Assembly: GCA_004283105.1 (NCBI GenBank)
Contig: SHLN01000001.1
Location: 1 to 43,933 of the forward strand
Length of the DNA stretch: 43,933 nt
DNA from: Acidimicrobiia bacterium
Lineage (GTDB): Bacteria; Actinomycetota; Acidimicrobiia; Spongiisociales; SHLN01
Direction of reading: 5' to 3'
This document shows positions 33,138 to 41,033 of the stretch, piece by piece. Numbering within the stretch: position 1 is the first letter of the stretch; each line of letters starts with the position of its first letter. The position numbers and the translations under genes were made by a program. The notes beneath the pieces were generated by a model, which saw only the letters and a program-made list of their open reading frames with translations, had not been told where the DNA came from and made no database searches.

Positions 33138-33667
33138 TGAGCGACCACCCCCGTACCCCCGCCCATGCGCTCCATCTCATGCGCCGGGCTCGTGGCTCGA
33201 TCCGACCCCGGCCGCTGTCACCGCGCGAGGAAGCCGAAGTGGCCGGCCTGCTCGATGAACGTCTGGCAGGGCTGTTCTGGGAGCAGCCGGTCATGGATCA
33301 ACGCCACGCCATCGACGCCGCCCACCTCGTGCTGGCCCGCCGGCCCGGCGCTCGCAACATTGCCAGGGCCGCCCTGCTCCACGATGTCGGCAAGCGACAC
33401 GCCCGCCTCGGGTTCTTCGGCCGGGTGGCTGCCACCACCCTGGCCCTGCTGCGCCTCCCGGCGCCCGGCCGCCTTCGGGTCTATCTGGACCACGCCCGCC
33501 TCGGCGCCGAGGACCTGACCGGAGCCGATGAGCTCATCGTCGGGTACGCCCGGCACCAGGATGGGAGCCGGCCGGACTTCATCCCGGCCGGCACATGGGC
33601 CCTCCTCAAGGAAGCCGACGGCGAAAAGCATCGGCTCGCCGACGAGGCCCAATACGATGTCGGCTGA
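33137..33667 (+). CDS. HD-domain protein (putative phosphohydrolase)
   Basis: A 176-residue HD-domain protein. The metal site is readable: DQRHAIDAAHLVL supplies the first His, and ALLHDVGKRHARLGFF supplies the HD pair; a later ARHQDG His completes the usual set. HDIG-type proteins hydrolyse phosphoester bonds in nucleotides. No accompanying sensor or GAF domain is present. It starts at GTG 33137, overlapping the M50 stop by one base (TAGTG), so it is co-translated with the protease. It is followed by scpA after 12 bp. The substrate is unknown; a dNTPase or tRNA-nucleotidyltransferase-like role is possible but unproven. Confidence 0.78.
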   Translation: MSDHPRTPAHALHLMRRARGSIRPRPLSPREEAEVAGLLDERLAGLFWEQPVMDQRHAIDAAHLVLARRPGARNIARAALLHDVGKRHARLGFFGRVAATTLALLRLPAPGRLRVYLDHARLGAEDLTGADELIVGYARHQDGSRPDFIPAGTWALLKEADGEKHRLADEAQYDVG

Positions 33668-33679
33668 TGCGGAGTAGTC

Positions 33680-34441
33680 ATGAGCTATGAGGTGAAAACA
33701 GCGGTCTTCGAAGGACCGCTCGACCTGCTGCTCCAGCTCATCACCCGCCACCAGGTCGACATCACCCACCTGAGCCTGACCGGGCTCGTGACCGAGTACC
33801 TTGCCTACCTCGACGAGATGCGAGAGCTGGACATGGAGGTCACGAGCGAGTTCTTGCTCATTGCGTCAACGCTCATCCAGCTGAAAGCCCGGTTCCTGCT
33901 GCCCGACGACCCGGATGTCGATCTCGACGAGGAGCTCGCCCTATTCGAAGAACGGGACCGCCTGCTCGCCCGACTGCTGGCGTGCGCCACGTTCAAGGAC
34001 GTGGCCGCCGTGCTTGCCCACCGGCTCGCCGGCCAGGCCCGGTTCATGCCGCGCACGGCCGGGATCGACATCGACGTTCGAGTCCCCGATCCGGAGATCA
34101 AGCTGGGGATGGGTCCCGAAGCGTTTGCCCGGTTGGCGGGTCGGGTGCTCAGCCGGACGGGAGAACCTGATCTCGACCACCTCGACCTCGACCTGCCGTC
34201 GGTTCCGGCGGCCATCAAGGACCTCAGGGTCCGCCTTCAGGCCGAGATGGAGGGCGAGTTCGACGACTTGACCGACCACCTCACCCGTACGGTCGAAGTT
34301 GCCGCCTACTTCCTTGCCATGCTGGAGCTGGCTCGCTGGGGCATGATCGAGGTCAGCCAGCAGCACCGCGATGCCCCGATCAAGATCCGAACCAGACCCG
34401 AGGCCGAAGCGGTCGACGGTCTCGAAAGCGAATGGACCTGA
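33680..34441 (+). CDS. scpA: Segregation and condensation protein ScpA
   Basis: The kleisin subunit of the bacterial SMC condensin, needed for chromosome compaction and segregation. The protein is 253 residues; the N-terminal domain has VFEGPLDLLLQLITRHQVDI and SEFLLIASTLIQLKARFLLP, both ScpA signatures, and a C-terminal winged helix ends EVAAYFLAMLELARWGMIEV. The central part is an acidic linker. The Shine-Dalgarno GGAG lies about 5 nt before ATG 33680. A -10-like TACGAT at 33653-33658 could give a separate transcript. The next gene, scpB, begins 1 bp after the stop. This order matches Rv1709-Rv1710. Confidence 0.94.
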   Translation: MSYEVKTAVFEGPLDLLLQLITRHQVDITHLSLTGLVTEYLAYLDEMRELDMEVTSEFLLIASTLIQLKARFLLPDDPDVDLDEELALFEERDRLLARLLACATFKDVAAVLAHRLAGQARFMPRTAGIDIDVRVPDPEIKLGMGPEAFARLAGRVLSRTGEPDLDHLDLDLPSVPAAIKDLRVRLQAEMEGEFDDLTDHLTRTVEVAAYFLAMLELARWGMIEVSQQHRDAPIKIRTRPEAEAVDGLESEWT

Positions 34442-34442
34442 C

Positions 34443-35030
34443 ATGAACAACCGCTCAATTCTCGAAGCGATTCTGTTCGTTGCCGAGCGGCCCGTCCCGG
34501 CCTCCGAGCTGGCAGAAGTGACCGAGCGGCCCCGCGCCGAGGTCGAAGCCGAGCTGGCTGCCATGGCCGCCGACTACGAGGCCCGGGAAGCCGGCATCGT
34601 CCTCAAGGAGGTCGGCGGAGGCTGGCGTCTCTTCAGTCATCCCCAGGCCCGCCCGTATCTGGAGCAGTTCGCCGCCAGCCCGGCCGCCACACGGCTCTCC
34701 CAGGCGGCGCTCGAGACGCTGTCGGTTGTCGCCTATCGTCAGCCGGTCACTCGCGGCCAGGTGAGTGAGATCCGGGGCGTCGACTCGGAGCGGTCGCTGC
34801 ACACCCTCGAGCGGCTCGGGCTCGTTTCCGAAATCGGCACGGCACCCGGTCCCGGTAGTCCGATCCTGTACGGGACCACCGAGACGTTCGTGGAGAAACT
34901 CGGCGTGAATGGGCTCGATGAGTTGCCGCCGCTGGCCGATCATGTGCCCCCACCGCAGGTCGTCGAAGCCCTCGAGCGGCCGTTTCGCCCGGACACGGCC
35001 ATCGACCTGCGCGATGAGGAAGACTCGTAG
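34443..35030 (+). CDS. scpB: Segregation and condensation protein ScpB
   Basis: The ScpB partner of ScpA and SMC, 195 residues, made of two winged-helix domains. Segments: SILEAILFVAERPVPASELA, then LSVVAYRQPVTRGQVSEIRG (a strong ScpB signature), and a C-terminal acidic tail. The ATG at 34443 follows the scpA TGA by one base. Its TAG stop overlaps the region where RluB homology begins (GTAG at 35027-35030), and the tail contains GAGGAAG, which could act as the ribosome-binding site for the next gene. Function is secure from sequence and from position in the conserved scpA-scpB-rluB order. Confidence 0.93.
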   Translation: MNNRSILEAILFVAERPVPASELAEVTERPRAEVEAELAAMAADYEAREAGIVLKEVGGGWRLFSHPQARPYLEQFAASPAATRLSQAALETLSVVAYRQPVTRGQVSEIRGVDSERSLHTLERLGLVSEIGTAPGPGSPILYGTTETFVEKLGVNGLDELPPLADHVPPPQVVEALERPFRPDTAIDLRDEEDS

Positions 35031-35743
35031 AGCGCCTCCAGAAGCTCATCGCCCATTCGGGGATCGCCTCGCGCCGCTCGGCCGAGGATCTCATCCGCCA
35101 GGGCCGGGTCACCGTCGACGGGACTCCCGCCCACCTCGGCCAGAAAGTGGATCCCGACACGGCCTGGGTTGAGGTCGATGGGGTGCCACTGCCGATCAAG
35201 CCCGACCTCGTCCACTACCTGCTGTACAAGCCGGTCGGTGTTGTCAGCACCACCGATGATCCACAGGGGCGCCCGACGGTGATCGACCTCGTTCCTGCCA
35301 CGACGAGGGTGTACCCGGTTGGCAGGCTCGATGCCGACAGCGAGGGTCTGCTGCTGCTCACCAACGACGGTGCTCTTACCGAGCGGGTCACCCATCCCCG
35401 CTACGGCATCGAGAAGACCTATCTGGTTCAGATCGATGGATCGATGGGTTCCAAAGCGTTGTCCCGGCTGACCGCCGGGGTGGAACTGGACGACGGTTCG
35501 GCCCGTGCCGTCGGCGCCCGGGTTGTCGAGGCTGGCCGCACCCGCTCCCTCGTGGAAGTCGTCATGACCGAGGGCCGCAAGCGGGAAGTCCGTCGCATGT
35601 TCGACGCGGTCGGTCACCCGGTGCGTCGTCTCGTACGGGAGGCCATCGGGCCCATCACAGATCGGCGGCTCAAGCCGGGTGAGTGGCGAGACCTGAGCCT
35701 GGCAGAGGTACGCTCCCTCTACGCTGCCGCCACGGAGACATGA
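35027..35743 (+). CDS. rluB: 23S rRNA pseudouridine synthase RluB-like (no canonical start codon)
   Basis: A pseudouridine synthase of the RsuA/RluB/E/F group that modifies 23S rRNA. Homology begins ERLQKLIAHSGIASRRSAED, the S4 domain, and goes on LIRQGRVTVDG; the catalytic domain has LLYKPVGVVSTTDD and the catalytic Asp in VGRLDADSEGLLLL, plus VMTEGRKREVRRMF. The S4 part is open from base 35018 but contains no ATG, GTG or TTG. The only candidate at the scpB junction is GTA at 35027, overlapping the scpB TAG as GTAG and preceded by GAGGAAG. The first ordinary start is GTG 35147, which would delete the whole S4 domain. I annotate from 35027 (238 residues) and flag the start as unresolved. The stop overlaps aroA (ATGA). 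Confidence 0.85.
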   Translation, partial: VERLQKLIAHSGIASRRSAEDLIRQGRVTVDGTPAHLGQKVDPDTAWVEVDGVPLPIKPDLVHYLLYKPVGVVSTTDDPQGRPTVIDLVPATTRVYPVGRLDADSEGLLLLTNDGALTERVTHPRYGIEKTYLVQIDGSMGSKALSRLTAGVELDDGSARAVGARVVEAGRTRSLVEVVMTEGRKREVRRMFDAVGHPVRRLVREAIGPITDRRLKPGEWRDLSLAEVRSLYAAATET

Positions 35744-37665
35744 AGCGGATATCCCCGAGCGGCCCGGTGGCCGGCACCGTCCGCCTCCCGGGCTCCAAGA
35801 GCATCACGAATCGAGCCCTGCTGGTAGCCGCGCTCGCCTCCGGTGAGAGCCGTCTGGTCGGGGCACTTCGCTCCGATGACACCGAGGCGATGATCGACAG
35901 CCTCTCCCGGCTCGGCGTAGCCGTGTCATGGGACGGCTACGACCTCATCGTGGCGGGTTCGGACGGGTCGCTCGGTGCGGGCGATACGGAGATCGACGTA
36001 CGCGGATCCGGGACCACCGCCCGGTTCCTCACCGCCGCCTGCACCGTTCGCGACGGCACCGTCGTCGTGGACGGAAATCGACGGATGCGCCAGCGCCCCA
36101 TCGGAGACCTCGTGCGGGCGCTGGGTGAACTGGGAGCCGCCGTCGAAGTGCTCGGCGAGGAGGACCGGCCGCCCGTGCGAGTGCATGGACCGGCCCTGAC
36201 CGGAGGAGCCGCCATCCTCGATGCCTCCCGTTCGAGCCAATTCGCTTCGGCAGTGCTCATGGTGGCGCCCTGCGCAGACGGCGATACGGTCCTCGAGTTG
36301 CGCGAGCCGATCGTCTCACGGCCGTACATCGATCAGACCCTGGAGGTCATGCGGGCATTCGGGGCCGAGGCAGCCTGGGACGGGCCGACGACTCTCACCG
36401 TGGCCGCCGGCGGATACGCAGCCCGCGACTTCATCATCGAAGGTGACGCATCGGCCGCCGCCTACCCGCTCGTCGCCGCCGCAGTGTGCGGTGGGTCTGT
36501 CCGGGTTGGACCGCTACCCGAAGGGTCACTCCAGGCCGACCTCGGACTCATCCCCATCCTCGAGCGAATGGGTGCGGAAGTGCGGCGAGAGGGCGACGAC
36601 GTAATCCTCAACGGCCATCCGCAGACCCTCGCCGCGGTCAGTGAGAACATGAACGACGCCCCCGACGCGGTCGTCGCTCTGGCAGTGGCGGCGCTGTTCG
36701 CCGGGGGCGAGACCCGTCTCACCGACATTGCCAATCTGCGGATCAAAGAGTCGAATCGCATGGAGGACCTGGCGATGGAGCTCCGCAAGCTCGGTGGCAT
36801 TGCCGCGACCGGGCCGGATTTCCTCGTGGTGGAGGGTGGCGAGCTACGGGCTGCCACCATCGACCCCCACGACGACCATCGCATGGCCATGTCCTTTGCC
36901 GTTGCCGGGCTTCGCATTCCCGGTGTCGAGATCGAAGATCCCGAGTGCGTCGCCAAGACGTGGCCGGGATTCTTCGCTGCTCTCGAGTCGATCACCACTC
37001 CGCTCATCATCGCCGTGGACGGTCCCGGTGGGGTGGGAAAGAGCACCGTCAGTCAGGCGGTCGCCGGCCGTTTTGGCCTGGGCCACCTCGAGACCGGTGG
37101 CATGTACCGGGCCGGTGCCCTCGCCGTCCTCGAAGCAGGAATCGACATCGGGGACGAAGCCGCCGTGGCGGCGCTCATCGACACACTCACCGTCGACGTG
37201 GTCGACGGGCGCGTCATCATGAATGGCACGGACGTGACCGACGTCCTTCGGACAGAGGCCGTCAGTACCGCCTCGAGCCGGGTGTCGGCAGTTCCCCGCG
37301 TGCGGGAGGCCCTGGTGGCCTTGCAGCGCCGGTGGGTGCGACCGGACGGCGGAGGAGCGGTCGTGGAGGGCCGCGATATCGGGACGGTCGTGTTCCCCGA
37401 CAGTCCTGCCAAGGTCTACCTCACCGCCCGCCCGGATGTCCGTGCGATCCGGCGGGTGCGCGATCTCGGCCTGAGCGAGGACGACATACCGAGGATCGCC
37501 GCCGACCTCGCCGCCCGCGACGAACGCGACTCAACCCGGGCGGTCTCGCCGCTCCGTCCTGCTGATGATGCCCTCATTCTCGACACCTCCGACATGCCGA
37601 TCGAGCAGGTGATCGACACCGTCGCCCGCTTCGTCATCGACCGCGGCCGTCACCCCACGACGTAA
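35740..37665 (+). CDS. aroA: Bifunctional EPSP synthase / cytidylate kinase (AroA-Cmk fusion)
   Basis: One 641-residue frame joins two normally separate enzymes. Residues 1 to about 422 are EPSP synthase (shikimate pathway): LPGSKSITNRALL, VRGSGTTARFLTA, RQRPIGDLVRALG, SSQFASAVLMVAP, RIKESNRMEDLAMEL and HDDHRMAMSFAVAG, with binding residues intact. From about 427 to 641 it is cytidylate kinase, which makes CDP and dCDP: Walker A IAVDGPGGVGKSTV, the acceptor loop LETGGMYRAGAL (usually LDTGAMYR), VVEGRDIGTVVFPD and a lid ERDSTRAVSPLRPA. Only a few residues link the two. There is no stop and no obvious internal start between them. In M. tuberculosis cmk is a separate gene at this position before der. 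The ATG overlaps the rluB stop. Confidence 0.93.
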   Translation: MKRISPSGPVAGTVRLPGSKSITNRALLVAALASGESRLVGALRSDDTEAMIDSLSRLGVAVSWDGYDLIVAGSDGSLGAGDTEIDVRGSGTTARFLTAACTVRDGTVVVDGNRRMRQRPIGDLVRALGELGAAVEVLGEEDRPPVRVHGPALTGGAAILDASRSSQFASAVLMVAPCADGDTVLELREPIVSRPYIDQTLEVMRAFGAEAAWDGPTTLTVAAGGYAARDFIIEGDASAAAYPLVAAAVCGGSVRVGPLPEGSLQADLGLIPILERMGAEVRREGDDVILNGHPQTLAAVSENMNDAPDAVVALAVAALFAGGETRLTDIANLRIKESNRMEDLAMELRKLGGIAATGPDFLVVEGGELRAATIDPHDDHRMAMSFAVAGLRIPGVEIEDPECVAKTWPGFFAALESITTPLIIAVDGPGGVGKSTVSQAVAGRFGLGHLETGGMYRAGALAVLEAGIDIGDEAAVAALIDTLTVDVVDGRVIMNGTDVTDVLRTEAVSTASSRVSAVPRVREALVALQRRWVRPDGGGAVVEGRDIGTVVFPDSPAKVYLTARPDVRAIRRVRDLGLSEDDIPRIAADLAARDERDSTRAVSPLRPADDALILDTSDMPIEQVIDTVARFVIDRGRHPTT

Positions 37666-37776
37666 GACAGCAGTCGTCCGCAGCGTGGTTCCCTTCCTAC
37701 GAATCGGAGGGCCTCCTAGAGTGTCTGCTAGCCGACAATTGTATCGTTGGGTCTCCGGCAGAGGCGTTGAGGGGCC

Positions 37777-38472
37777 ATGACCATCGTGAATGAGACACCG
37801 GCGGACGAGCAGCACCTTGCGTGGCTGGCGCGTTCGTTTGGGCGCCCCGACTATCTGCCGTTGTCACCGGCTGATCTCGAGGCGCTCTCCAACGCAGGCG
37901 CGATCGTCAAGAAGTACCCGGGCACCCATCTCTTCAAGGAAGGTGAAGCAGCAACGAGCGCCTTCCTCGTCAGGGAGGGGGATGTCGATCTGTACCGTGG
38001 CCCGGCAGCGCAGCGGGAGGTCGTGGGACGGGTCGGCCCCGGAGCCGTGATCGGCGACATTGCCATGTTCAGCGACCAGCCCTACATCTCCTCTGCCCGG
38101 GCCGTTGGTCACGTGACGGCCTTTCGTTTCGACCGCGATCGGCTGCTGCCCGAGCTGGCGCGGTCTCCGGCCATCACGCTCCGCTGGCTCGTGGCGAGCC
38201 TCACTCAGCTCGAGCGCACCCAGCGCCGGGTGCTCAACCTCATGCACCGGACGGTCATTGCCCAGGTGGCCGGGCTACTCGTGAACGAATCCGACGAGCA
38301 GGGGGAGGTCGCCCTGAGCCAGGCCACCATGGCCACGTTGCTGGGCGCCAGTCGCCAATCGGTCAATGAGGCGCTCAATGAGCTGAAGCGACGCGGCCAG
38401 GTCGAGACCGGGTATCGACTCGTACGGGTGCTTGATATTGCCGGGCTCAGTCAGATTGCGGGGAGGGACTGA
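37777..38472 (+). CDS. Crp/Fnr-family transcriptional regulator
   Basis: A 231-residue regulator with a cyclic-nucleotide-binding domain (residues about 35-140; YPGTHLFKEGEAATSAFLVREG, shown here as KYPGTHLFKEGEA, then GPGAVIGDIAMFSDQPYISSARA in the phosphate-binding position, shown as AVIGDIAMFSDQPY) and a C-terminal winged helix with recognition segment LLGASRQSVNEALNELKRRG. In true cAMP-CRP the pocket reads FGExAL...RSA; here GDIAMF...SSARA is a variant, so ligand binding is uncertain. It could link to the class III cyclase at 4415, but no direct evidence exists. GAGGGG lies 3 nt before the ATG; a -10-like TATCGT occurs at 37742-37747. The 3' end overlaps the convergent ispH gene by 26 bp. 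Confidence 0.9.
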   Translation: MTIVNETPADEQHLAWLARSFGRPDYLPLSPADLEALSNAGAIVKKYPGTHLFKEGEAATSAFLVREGDVDLYRGPAAQREVVGRVGPGAVIGDIAMFSDQPYISSARAVGHVTAFRFDRDRLLPELARSPAITLRWLVASLTQLERTQRRVLNLMHRTVIAQVAGLLVNESDEQGEVALSQATMATLLGASRQSVNEALNELKRRGQVETGYRLVRVLDIAGLSQIAGRD

Positions 38473-39514
38473 GCGCCAGCAGCGCCAACGCCTCGTTGGC
38501 GGTCCACTCGCGGTCGTGGTCGAGTTCGCCGCTCTCGCCCGGGTTGCGGGCGCTGTAACCGCCCTCGACTGCTGCTTGCAGCGCCGCCAGCAGCCGGCGC
38601 AGATCGCGGGGGAGTGGGAAGTATTCGCCTTCGGTGGTCACCTGGACGACTTCAACCCCGTCGGTCGGCGCTACGGCCTCGATGACTGCGAACACGAGCT
38701 GGTCGGGAGCGGACGCACCGGCCGTGACACCAACGGTCTTGGCATCGACGAGCCAGGCGGGATCGATGGCATCGGGCCCGTCGACCCGATGTGCCCGGGC
38801 TCCGGTGACTCCGGCCACCCTCACGAGTGCCTGGGTGTTTGACGAGTTCTCGGAGCCGACGACGAGCACGAGATCGCATTTCTCTGCCAGGACCTTCACC
38901 GCCTGCTGGCGGTTCGTGGTGGCGTAACAGAGGTCGCTCTTGCGGGCCGTCCAGAGTGCCGGAAACCGTTCGGCGGCACCATCGAGCACGTCCTCGAATT
39001 CAAACAACCCGAGGGTCGTTTGGGAGACGAGGGCTACCCGTTCCGGGTCGGCAGGGGTGTAGTCACCGAGGCCTTCTTCCGGGTCGATGAGCGTGATGGC
39101 CTCCGGCGCCTCGGCGATGGTTCCGATCGCCTCGTCGTGACCTTCGTGGCCGACGTAGATGATGTCGAATCCCTGGCCGGCCATGCGCTTCACCTCGTGG
39201 TGAACCTTGGTCACGAGCGGGCAGACGGCATCGACGAGCACCGCCGCCCCGTCGCCGGCAGCCGCAACAACCTCTGGAGCGGAACCGTGCGCCGACAGCA
39301 TGACCGGCGAGCCCGTGGGGACCTCTTCGATCTCGTTTACGAAGATCACACCGGCGGCTTCGAACGCCTCCACAACTGCCTGGTTGTGGACGATCTCGTG
39401 ATAGCAGTACACGGGAGGCTCGAACACCTGCACCATCCAGGTGAGTGCCTTGATCGCCATCTCGACGCCGGCACAAAACCCGCGCGGCTCGGCCAGGAGA
39501 ACTTTCTGTGTCAT
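38447..39514 (-). CDS. ispH: 4-hydroxy-3-methylbut-2-enyl diphosphate reductase
   Basis: The last enzyme of the non-mevalonate isoprenoid pathway, an iron-sulphur reductase making IPP and DMAPP. The three cluster cysteines are in PRGFCAGVEMA, VDAVCPLVTKVH and SDLCYATTNRQ. Substrate-binding elements HEIVHN, SAHGSAP and the serine-asparagine motif GSENSSNTQAL are present. The length is 355 residues, against about 310-320 usual, because of a C-terminal extension after the RRLLAALQ region (GGYSARNPGESGELDHDREW and beyond). ATG 39514 was chosen because homology begins MTQKVLLAEPRG and a TAACCT -10-like element lies 7 nt upstream; upstream in-frame starts only add unrelated sequence. The last 26 bp overlap the crp gene tail to tail. 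Confidence 0.95.
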   Translation of the reverse strand: MTQKVLLAEPRGFCAGVEMAIKALTWMVQVFEPPVYCYHEIVHNQAVVEAFEAAGVIFVNEIEEVPTGSPVMLSAHGSAPEVVAAAGDGAAVLVDAVCPLVTKVHHEVKRMAGQGFDIIYVGHEGHDEAIGTIAEAPEAITLIDPEEGLGDYTPADPERVALVSQTTLGLFEFEDVLDGAAERFPALWTARKSDLCYATTNRQQAVKVLAEKCDLVLVVGSENSSNTQALVRVAGVTGARAHRVDGPDAIDPAWLVDAKTVGVTAGASAPDQLVFAVIEAVAPTDGVEVVQVTTEGEYFPLPRDLRRLLAALQAAVEGGYSARNPGESGELDHDREWTANEALALLALSPSPQSD

Positions 39515-39521
39515 GGCCGGG

Positions 39522-39527
39522 AGGTTA
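39522..39527 (-). promoter_or_regulatory. Putative leaderless -10 element of ispH
   Basis: On the minus strand TAACCT is followed by 7 nt (CCCGGCC) and ATG. The layout is identical to pafA and kbl. Confidence 0.5.
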
Positions 39528-39530
39528 GGG

Positions 39531-39563
39531 CTCGCTGCTCGCTTCTGGCTCCTCGCTGCTCGC
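39531..39563. repeat. 12-bp direct repeat CTCGCTGCTCGC, two copies
   Basis: CTCGCTGCTCGC at 39531-39542 and 39552-39563, separated by 9 bp, in the divergent spacer between ispH and the DUF512 gene. It lies where the -35 regions of ispH would fall, so it could be an operator or simple low-complexity sequence. Confidence 0.5.
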
Positions 39564-39619
39564 AAGACGCCGCCACTCGCAGACGTTGGAGTCGGGCTAC
39601 CGAACCGGTTCCCTCCCAG

Positions 39620-39625
39620 TACCCT
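39620..39625 (+). promoter_or_regulatory. Possible -10 element (TACCCT) of the DUF512 gene
   Basis: TACCCT ends 10 nt before ATG 39636, implying a leader of only about 3-4 nt. No Shine-Dalgarno sequence precedes the ATG. Confidence 0.4.
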
Positions 39626-39635
39626 GGTTCCGCTC

Positions 39636-41033
39636 ATGTCGTTCCCTACCGTCTCCGAGGTCGTTGAAGGCAGCCCTGCGTCCGTCGCCGGGCTGGCGGT
39701 CGGCGACGAGCTGCTCTCCATCTGCGGCGTGCTGCCGTCCGACGTCATCGAGTACCAGCAGCTCGTCGACGAGTCGGACATCGACCTGACCGTCCGGAGA
39801 GGCGGCCTGGAGTGGGATGTGACCATCGAGAAGGCGCCCGGTGCCCCGCTCGGGGTGCGGCTCGACTCATCGATCTTCGACCGGGTCCAGACCTGCGACA
39901 ACCACTGCGAGTTCTGCTTCATCTATCAGTTGCCGCCCGGTATGCGCAAGTCGCTCTACTTGAAGGATGACGACTACCGGCTGTCGTTTCTCTACGGCAA
40001 CTTCACCACCCTGACCCGCTTCACCGAGCTCGACCTCGCCCGCGTGGTCGACGAGCAGCTCGGTCCCCTCTATGTGTCCATCCACGCCACCGATCCGGCC
40101 GTTCGCTCCGGGATGCTTCGGAACGAACGGGGCGCCACCAGCCTGCGCTGGCTGCGGGCGCTCCTCGAACACGGAATCGAGGTGCACGGTCAGGTGGTCC
40201 TGTGCCCGGGCATCAACGACGGAGACGTCCTCGAGCGCACGTTCGCCGAGGTGCTCGTCCGCTATCCCGAGCTGGCCTCGGTGGGAATCGTCCCCCTCGG
40301 GTTGTCCCGGTTCAACAAGGAGGAGAACCTGCGGGTGCACACCGACGATGAGGCCCGGTCGGTCATCGAGGCGACCCATCACTGGCAGGGCATCGCCCGA
40401 GCCCGGCTTGGCCGACGCCTGTTCTGGGCCTCAGATGAGCTCTACATCCAGGCCGGGATGCCCGTCCCCGGCCACGACGACTACGAGGACTTCCCGCAGC
40501 ACGAGAACGGCATCGGAATGGCCCGCGCCTTCTACGACGAGCTCGAAGAGCTCGAGCGAGGACCCGGCCACTCCGCCGTCGAACCAACCGGCCGATTCGC
40601 GACGCTGCCGGCTGCGCCCGCCGAGGGGTATCGCGCACCCCGGACCTCCACCTCTGCACAAGGCCCGACCCTCGATCGGTCTGGTGATGCGCCGACGGTA
40701 TTGCTCACCGGCGAGTACGGCGCGGCGGTCCTCGCACCGGTGCAGGAGCGTCTCGAGCGGTTGGCCGGCCGCCCGCTCCGGATCCTTCCCGTACCCAATG
40801 AGTTCTTTGGCGGCAACGTGGCAGTGAGCGGCCTCATGGTGGGCGAGGACATCGCGGCCGCCATGGCGGCGGACACCGGGCCGGCCGCGGCCTACCTCGT
40901 GCCCGACGTGGCGCTGTCGGGGGACCGGTTCCTCGACGACACCTCCATCAGGGACGTTGCCGCGACCGCTCCGGCACCGCTGCTGGTCGTACCGACCTCA
41001 GTGGCCGGAATCGTGGCGGGAGCGAGCCGATGA
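39636..41033 (+). CDS. PDZ / radical SAM / DUF512 iron-sulphur protein
   Basis: A 465-residue protein. Residues 1-70 are a PDZ-like domain (VSEVVEGSPASVAGLAVGDEL). A radical SAM core follows with the cluster motif CDNHCEFCFIYQLP (Cx3Cx2C) near residue 87, and VSIHATDP and GQVVLCPGINDG are conserved strand segments. The C-terminal half is the DUF512 domain, with NKEENLRVHTDDEAR and a hydrophobic C-terminus. The family is widespread in bacteria and cyanobacteria, and the gene is often next to der, as here. The reaction is unknown. Its position suggests a link with ribosome biogenesis, but that is inference. ATG 39636 lies in a short divergent spacer shared with ispH. The stop overlaps der (ATGA). 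Confidence 0.9.
   Translation: MSFPTVSEVVEGSPASVAGLAVGDELLSICGVLPSDVIEYQQLVDESDIDLTVRRGGLEWDVTIEKAPGAPLGVRLDSSIFDRVQTCDNHCEFCFIYQLPPGMRKSLYLKDDDYRLSFLYGNFTTLTRFTELDLARVVDEQLGPLYVSIHATDPAVRSGMLRNERGATSLRWLRALLEHGIEVHGQVVLCPGINDGDVLERTFAEVLVRYPELASVGIVPLGLSRFNKEENLRVHTDDEARSVIEATHHWQGIARARLGRRLFWASDELYIQAGMPVPGHDDYEDFPQHENGIGMARAFYDELEELERGPGHSAVEPTGRFATLPAAPAEGYRAPRTSTSAQGPTLDRSGDAPTVLLTGEYGAAVLAPVQERLERLAGRPLRILPVPNEFFGGNVAVSGLMVGEDIAAAMAADTGPAAAYLVPDVALSGDRFLDDTSIRDVAATAPAPLLVVPTSVAGIVAGASR

Noticed and set aside
39515..39922. Upstream extension of ispH to 39922
   Set aside because: The extra 136 codons run antisense to the DUF512 gene and share nothing with IspH proteins, which start at the chosen ATG.
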